From NCBI RefSeq assembly GCF_000203815.1, contig NW_004457708.1, positions 558,001 through 622,000 on the forward strand: 64,000 bases of DNA, in the 5' to 3' direction. The stretch's first letter is position 1; every line of letters begins with the position of its first letter. Below are positions 58,478 to 64,000 of this stretch, piece after piece. The notes under the pieces were generated by a model, which saw only the letters and a program-made list of their open reading frames with translations, did not search any database and was not told the DNA's origin. Origin of the DNA: Cavenderia fasciculata (taxonomy: Eukaryota; Evosea; Eumycetozoa; Acytosteliales; Cavenderiaceae). Position numbers and translations under genes: made by a program.

Positions 58478-60700
58478 TTAATGGACTACAGACTTTATTG
58501 CTTTAGAATATTTGAGGAATCTTTTTGAATGAGAACTAGTTGATTTTTCAAGGATGGAAGTGATGTTGGCACGACTGTCATACTTGTCAATGAGATGTTG
58601 GACAATAATAAACCTGTTTCTTGCAACTAATAATTCAATCATTTGTCTTAGACTCTTTACCCTGAATACATTAATGTAAAACTGACTTCTTTGAACACGG
58701 TCTTTGTATAGATAATGGAGACGCATGTAATATTCAATGACTTGATGACGACCTTCTCTAAATGCTGATCCAACATCAACTTGGTTGATTAATTGACTAA
58801 GTAATCCAAGATACTTGTATTGATGAATAAATTTCATCACTTGAGTAAACTCTTGAAGCTGTTCATTCTCGAAAAGTGTGTTGAGCACTTTAATGACTTG
58901 AAGGTGGAGGTCATGTTTGATACCATCCTTGTCAATAAGGGTTTGGTTAGGGTTATTTAAAATGTCTATGACTGTGTCTTCTTGTCCACCACCCGCAACA
59001 TATTGAAGTAATTCCAATGAATTGATTTCAACAATACCAAGTAATCTAACAATCACTTGGTTTGTTTTAGATGTATTGTCAAATAATTCAATGAGACATT
59101 TACGTGCAAGTGTATTGTTGATTTTAAATACTTGCCAATACGTATCGACTATATCTAGGAGTGTTTCTGTCATACCAAGTATAGATGCAATTCGAATGAT
59201 CCTTGCAATGACAAATGAAAGATGATTGGTGTCTGGTGATAATTGTTTATCCATGAGTGGGCCAATATACAATGTTCGTAATCGTTTGCTTTGGACAAGT
59301 AGATACATTGCAAATTGTGGATTAACAGTGAGATACCCATGTACAAATAAATGTTCGATGAGGTCAATATGTCCAATTCGTTGTTGACTTGTTTTCTTTG
59401 TATAGTCTCCTTTTAGGTACCTGTATATTGTCTCGGAATGTAGGTTTAGGAATCCAGGTGACTTGTCTGGAATATGCTCTAGAATATAGTAAAATACTAT
59501 AGGTTCAACCTCTCTATTACGCCAAGTGTACATGCAAAATGTTGATAGTGACAGGGCAGTGAATTGGTACCCCATCTCTGTATGCATATACTTTACTTTT
59601 TCAAGAGTATTGGCAGCCCAATTAAATAGATTGTCTTTAAACAATGGAATGGTAGACATTAATTTAAATGTTTCTAATCCAACATAGCAACTCGAGTACC
59701 CTATTAAAGGTGCTTCATATGATCGAATGATTAGATGATCCAATACTAATCGAATCAACTTGATATCATCTAGTTTATAAACCACTGCCATAAACTCTTG
59801 TATTGATGGAATAGTTACATAAAATAGATTACACAAGTCTAACAGTACCAATAAATCAATCTTTTCCAATGACTTTGAATCCAATAAATGGCCATACTCT
59901 GTTCTCTTTTGTGAAAGATTAATCTTTGGTGTATCACTATCATGATCGTGATGATGAAGATTATCGTTGTAGGTAGTAGTTATAGACTCTACTATACGTG
60001 ATATATAATTATCTATTTTACCAACAATTTCATTATTGTTCATAAATTTTACCAACATTCCTCCAATTACAATCTTGTCTAACAATATTGTTGTCTCTTC
60101 AGTATCTGACAATTTAACTAGTTTAATAGTTTGATCTTCTTCTTCTTTTGTTGTTGTTACCAAAAAGAATGTTTCTGTGAAATAACAAGCCAGCGATTTG
60201 TTTGGTCCCAACAATGAATGATATACTTCTTCTGACAAGATGATTGAACTATTTGATAGTGGAGACTTTGACTCCTCCAATACATTAATATTATCTCTAT
60301 AATAGTCCAATAACTTGATGAATACACTATGATGTATATCTACCAATTTCATGTACCGGTATGCTTCTAGATAGAAAGCATCACCCAAAAAGTCGATGAT
60401 CTGGTGTTGTAATGATACATCGGTTGCACGAAACAATGAAGAATAAAACTGTTGTGTTGGTTCAAACTTCAGTTTACTTGTATCACCACGTGCAAACTTG
60501 TATTTGAGTAGATTGTTTGATTCTTCCTTTGATAGTAATACTCCTATATCATTGAATTCAGAGTACCGATGAAACTTCCTCACGTGAACTTGATTACTTT
60601 GAACGACTGGTATGAAATCTCTGATCTTTACCATGTGACACATGATCGTATTGATGATATACCGATTATTGAATACATTTCTAAATGTATTTATATCCAT
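58478..60700 (-). CDS. Ankyrin-like array member E
   Basis: Intronless, 740 residues from MDINTFRNVFNNRY. An in-frame ATG 26 codons upstream exists, but the family start context (ATGGATAT) and the low-complexity NNNNNK leader favour the internal start. Blocks follow family order, with acidic inserts (TTTKEEEDQTIK; HHHDHDSDTPK) and a divergent motif DRVQRSQFYINV where others have AGHRRR. 152 bp separate it from D. Function unknown. Confidence 0.78.
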   Translation of the reverse strand: MDINTFRNVFNNRYIINTIMCHMVKIRDFIPVVQSNQVHVRKFHRYSEFNDIGVLLSKEESNNLLKYKFARGDTSKLKFEPTQQFYSSLFRATDVSLQHQIIDFLGDAFYLEAYRYMKLVDIHHSVFIKLLDYYRDNINVLEESKSPLSNSSIILSEEVYHSLLGPNKSLACYFTETFFLVTTTKEEEDQTIKLVKLSDTEETTILLDKIVIGGMLVKFMNNNEIVGKIDNYISRIVESITTTYNDNLHHHDHDSDTPKINLSQKRTEYGHLLDSKSLEKIDLLVLLDLCNLFYVTIPSIQEFMAVVYKLDDIKLIRLVLDHLIIRSYEAPLIGYSSCYVGLETFKLMSTIPLFKDNLFNWAANTLEKVKYMHTEMGYQFTALSLSTFCMYTWRNREVEPIVFYYILEHIPDKSPGFLNLHSETIYRYLKGDYTKKTSQQRIGHIDLIEHLFVHGYLTVNPQFAMYLLVQSKRLRTLYIGPLMDKQLSPDTNHLSFVIARIIRIASILGMTETLLDIVDTYWQVFKINNTLARKCLIELFDNTSKTNQVIVRLLGIVEINSLELLQYVAGGGQEDTVIDILNNPNQTLIDKDGIKHDLHLQVIKVLNTLFENEQLQEFTQVMKFIHQYKYLGLLSQLINQVDVGSAFREGRHQVIEYYMRLHYLYKDRVQRSQFYINVFRVKSLRQMIELLVARNRFIIVQHLIDKYDSRANITSILEKSTSSHSKRFLKYSKAIKSVVH

Positions 60701-60862
60701 CTTATTATTATTATTATTTATCTTGTTGTATTCTTTGTGACATGTTGGTATGAAATAAAATGAAATATCTTTGCACATGATTTAGAGATTTTTCCTTTGA
60801 AAAAAGTAAATAAATGAATTAATTAGTATTTATTACTATTATTTAGTTTAGTTTAGTTTAGT

Positions 60863-63043
60863 TTAGTGAATCAACTTTATTAATTTAGAATATCTAAGGA
60901 ATCTTTGTGGATGTTGACTGTTTAATCTTTGGCTACGGGGATGTGGTTTTTGGATGATTGCAGTGATGTTGGCACGTTGGTCATACTTGTCGATGAGATC
61001 TTGGATTAAAATAAATTCATTTGCTTCAACGAGAATACTGATCATTCTCCTAAGACTTTTGACTTTGAACACATTGATGTAGAATCGACGACGATGACCA
61101 GCATCTTTGTATAGATAATGGAGACGCATGTAGTAATGGATGACATTGTGATGACCTGCTTTAAATGCATCACGGATATCAATCTTATTGACCAATCGAT
61201 GGAGTAATCCGTCATACTCTTTCTTTTTTTCATGGAGGTATTTCATTACTTGAATAAATCCATCGAGGTGTCCATTGTTAATTAGCTTGTTTAACATATC
61301 GACTGTGTATAGTTCGTTGATTTCCTTGCCAAGGTGTTTGTCCAATAGGTAAAGGATTACCTTTACTCCTCCACCTCTTGAAACCACCTGAAGTAGCTCC
61401 ACTGGAGTGATATCAACCACATCAAGCATTTTAATAATCAAGTGATGAGTATTGGGGGAATTACCAGTCAATGAATTAAGACATACACGAGCAAGTGACT
61501 TGTTGGTTGTAATTTGAAGTGCTGGCCAGTTGGTTTCAACGATATCTTGAACCGTGTCGATCATACCAAGTGTCGATGCCTGTGATATAATGGTTGGTAG
61601 TATCTTGGTGTAGAACTCGTCGCCCGTGAGATTGGAGAGGTGGTCTAGACACAATGTTCGGAGTCGTTTGCTTTGGACAAGTGGATAGCACGCATAATAT
61701 TTTGGAACGAGTGTGAGATACCTCTTTTCAACCAAATGTTCGATGAGGTCGATATGACCAACACGCTCTTCGGCTGTGGGTTGGGTATGTCGTCCTTGCA
61801 AGACTTGGTATATATTATCGACATGTGTGTTGAGGAATGCCGGCGACTTGTCTGCAATATTCTCGAGAACATAATAAAACATCTCTCTGTTTTTCCATTT
61901 GCAAACGGTCGATAGTGAGGAGGCAGTGAATTCATACTCCATCTCTATATGCATAAACTTTACTTTTTCAAGTGTGTTGGCTGCATAGTTGAATAGTTTT
62001 TCTCGTAGTTTGGGAATAGTAGACATTTGTTTGAATGTTTCTAATCCCGTGGTGTGACTAGAGTACTCTATGAGGGGTCCTCTATTTGATCGTACGATTG
62101 GATGATCCAACACGATACAAAGCAACTTGATATCGTCGAGTGTATACACTGCACGCATTAACCCTTGTATTGGAAGCTGTGTTATACCATACAAACTACA
62201 CAAATCCAGCAGTACCAACAAATCAATCTTTTCCAATGATGTCGATCCCAATTGATTACCATACTCTGTTCTCTTTTGTTCAAGATTAAATGGTACAAAA
62301 CGATAACTATGATTATCGTTGTAGACAAGAGTGACCGACTCTACCACCAGTGTCACATAATCGTTTTGACCAATATCAGCCAAAAAGGTAAACTTTTCCA
62401 ACATCTTTTCAATCCTACTCCTTTCAAATAGTCTGGTTGCTTGCTCCGACCATTTGACTTGTTCGACTAGTTCTTTGGTAGCCACCATAAAGAATGCGTC
62501 TGGGAATGGGAAATGGGACAACAATGATTTGTTTGGTCCCAACAAAGACTGGTATACCTCGACGGGGGTGACAGGGTTTCTTGCGAGAATGGCCGACCCC
62601 ATATACGTCACCTTGTCCTTTTTGTCTCTGAAATAGTCCAAGAATTTGATGTACACTTGGTGGTGCATTTTAAACGATGACATGTAATGGAATGCATTGG
62701 GATCATATATAGCCTCGCCCAAAAAGTCGATAATCTTGAGTTGCAGTGATAGTTCGGCATGAAATAATATATAGTAGAATCGTTGGGTTGGTTCAAAAGT
62801 AAGTTTACTTGTATCACCACGTGCAAACTTGTATTTGAGTAGATTGGTCGATTCCTCTGTCGATAGTAGTGCTCCGATATCATTGAATTCAGAGTACCTA
62901 TGATACAAAGGTCTGCTCGCTGAATAGGATACAGCTGGTTGCATAATCTGTATCTTTTTCATCTGGACCAAGATAGTCTTAAAGATAACCCTACTATTGA
63001 TTACACTTTTAAATATATTGATATCCATCCTATCTCCTATCAA
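60863..63043 (-). CDS. Ankyrin-like array member F
   Basis: Intronless, 726 residues from MIGDRMDINIF, or 721 from the family-type ATG at 63028, which I prefer. All blocks are present: RYSEFNDIGALLSTEES, FARGDTSKLTFEPTQRFY, EKIDLLVLLDL, YAANTLEKVKFMHIEMEYEF, GMIDTVQDIVETNW, AGHRRRFYINVFKVKSLRRM and the IKLIH end. A short TTTAG repeat follows the stop. It is the first gene of the array by transcription and lies divergent from the folliculin-like gene. Function unknown. Confidence 0.8.
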   Translation of the reverse strand: MIGDRMDINIFKSVINSRVIFKTILVQMKKIQIMQPAVSYSASRPLYHRYSEFNDIGALLSTEESTNLLKYKFARGDTSKLTFEPTQRFYYILFHAELSLQLKIIDFLGEAIYDPNAFHYMSSFKMHHQVYIKFLDYFRDKKDKVTYMGSAILARNPVTPVEVYQSLLGPNKSLLSHFPFPDAFFMVATKELVEQVKWSEQATRLFERSRIEKMLEKFTFLADIGQNDYVTLVVESVTLVYNDNHSYRFVPFNLEQKRTEYGNQLGSTSLEKIDLLVLLDLCSLYGITQLPIQGLMRAVYTLDDIKLLCIVLDHPIVRSNRGPLIEYSSHTTGLETFKQMSTIPKLREKLFNYAANTLEKVKFMHIEMEYEFTASSLSTVCKWKNREMFYYVLENIADKSPAFLNTHVDNIYQVLQGRHTQPTAEERVGHIDLIEHLVEKRYLTLVPKYYACYPLVQSKRLRTLCLDHLSNLTGDEFYTKILPTIISQASTLGMIDTVQDIVETNWPALQITTNKSLARVCLNSLTGNSPNTHHLIIKMLDVVDITPVELLQVVSRGGGVKVILYLLDKHLGKEINELYTVDMLNKLINNGHLDGFIQVMKYLHEKKKEYDGLLHRLVNKIDIRDAFKAGHHNVIHYYMRLHYLYKDAGHRRRFYINVFKVKSLRRMISILVEANEFILIQDLIDKYDQRANITAIIQKPHPRSQRLNSQHPQRFLRYSKLIKLIH

Positions 63044-63634
63044 CTATCAACTTTCTTTACACAATAAATAAATGGTTGGATATATGTTACTCCAACAACA
63101 ACGGCAATGTACAGTACTTTATATCTAAGATCGTAATAATTTCTGATTGTCAGTTGATGGTTCAAAACATTGTATTAAATGACATAATGACATACATACA
63201 TTACAAGTGGTGATGAATAAATTAGAATACAAACTAATCAATGTAGATTAGATTAATGAATGATTATCTGGTTCTACAAGTACATATTATACAACTATTA
63301 TTAACTAGTGATTATTAAAAATTTATTAATAAAAAATAGTGAGCCAGCCGACTTGCTTGTGAGCTATGACTTAAGAAACAATGAATATTCTAATTTATTC
63401 ATTTACGTTTATATACATACACAAATGAGAGAATAATAACTCATTTCATCTCTATTGTATATAATCTACATAATCTATATATATATATACCATTACCATT
63501 AATATCATCAACCTTGTACCATAGAATACAAAAGCTAGTCTATCATCATCATCTCTGACTCTTGTACATACCCATCCTCCTCACCCTCTTCTTTCATACC
63601 CATTACTACATTATTTATAATCATTTAAGAGAAT
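63044..63634. other. Divergent spacer between array and folliculin-like gene
   Basis: A 590-bp AT-rich shared upstream region with TATATATATA near 63477-63490. No gene or strong inverted repeat is seen. Confidence 0.5.
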
Positions 63635-64000
63635 ATGATAACAGTTAAATTACCAACAGACAATCATTCAGAATCATTAGTATTAACACATTTCTGTGAA
63701 ACACATGGCCCTTCGGTAGTGTTTACGACTCAGTCGGAATATGTATCACCAAACACGACTAGTACATCTCCTCCTCATCATCATCACCATCATAGTCATT
63801 CACATAGCCATCTCAACGGACACAGTCATTTAAATGGGCATAGTCATCACACTGATGACGAAGACGAAGATGATAATAATGTCATTAAAATGAATGGTTT
63901 GGATTTAGAAGAAGAATCATCAACATCAACGAATAATAATAATACAACAAACACTTCACAAAAGAATATACATACAACATTACCTAATTTATTCTCTGAT
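63635..64000 (+). CDS. flcn: Folliculin-like protein, N-terminal part
   Basis: The first 122 codons, open to the window edge. The start MITVKLPTDNHSES is followed by LVLTHFCETHGPSVVFTTQ, which matches the folliculin N-terminal motif (ALCHFCELHGPRTLFCTE). A His/Ser-rich low-complexity insert follows, then an acidic and Asn/Thr-rich stretch. Folliculin is a GAP for Rag GTPases in amino-acid sensing at the lysosome; the same fold type also occurs in SMCR8, so that relative cannot be fully excluded. The remainder lies beyond the window. Confidence 0.72.
   Translation, partial: MITVKLPTDNHSESLVLTHFCETHGPSVVFTTQSEYVSPNTTSTSPPHHHHHHSHSHSHLNGHSHLNGHSHHTDDEDEDDNNVIKMNGLDLEEESSTSTNNNNTTNTSQKNIHTTLPNLFSD

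Noticed and set aside
60701-60778. Upstream start for array member E
   Set aside because: The 26 extra residues have no counterpart in the other members and include a poly-Asn run from the leader; the ATGGATAT context is shared by the whole family.

Overview
The window is nuclear DNA of a dictyostelid social amoeba. The evidence is AT-rich intergenic DNA, introns of roughly 60-130 bp with GTATGT/GTAAGT donors, protein runs of Asn, Gln and Ser, and gene content typical of the group: a STATa-type SH2 transcription factor, a CBM49 cellulose-binding secreted protein, and large ankyrin-like families. The large tandem ankyrin-like array fits a Cavenderia/Heterostelium-type species better than D. 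discoideum, but that is an inference. Gene models were built by hand by joining exons at GT..AG sites that keep frame. Every complete multi-exon model sums to a multiple of three; the condensin gene and the folliculin-like gene run off the window ends.

1-8.5 kb: condensin subunit CAP-G (minus, 3' end outside the window), a type I membrane protein (plus) and a STATa-like factor (minus). 8.5-15.7 kb: a half-size ABCA transporter and a DPP8/9-type dipeptidyl peptidase, both minus, separated by a hairpin-rich spacer. 16.6-24.2 kb: an F-BAR/RhoGAP protein, an ankyrin protein whose exons are whole numbers of repeat modules, and a fused NagB-like/PIG-L-like enzyme. 24.2-30.8 kb: a tandemly duplicated non-coding block, a tandem pair of SWIM zinc-finger genes, an APH-type kinase, a GH18 chitobiase-like secreted enzyme and a Ser-rich secreted protein. 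30.8-47.2 kb: a Clu-domain plus LRR giant, a CBM49 protein, a glutathione S-transferase, a two-TM protein, a secreted beta-amylase, a CLASP-type TOG protein and PIG-P with very long low-complexity extensions. 47.4-63.0 kb: six minus-strand copies of one paralogous, intronless, ankyrin-like gene of about 715-745 codons. Five are intact and one is a pseudogene, with one unrelated two-exon gene among them. The window ends in the 5' part of a folliculin-like gene.

The genes do not form a single pathway. Two mitotic genes (condensin CAP-G and CLASP) each carry a TTTTTGGCGC E2F-type site just upstream, and a third such site lies between the second SWIM gene and the kinase gene, which suggests shared cell-cycle control. 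The most distinctive features are the exon-equals-module ankyrin gene, the tandem ankyrin-like array with its decaying end member, the duplicated non-coding block, several hairpin-forming intergenic sequences, and the fusion enzyme whose deaminase half appears to have lost its catalytic histidine.
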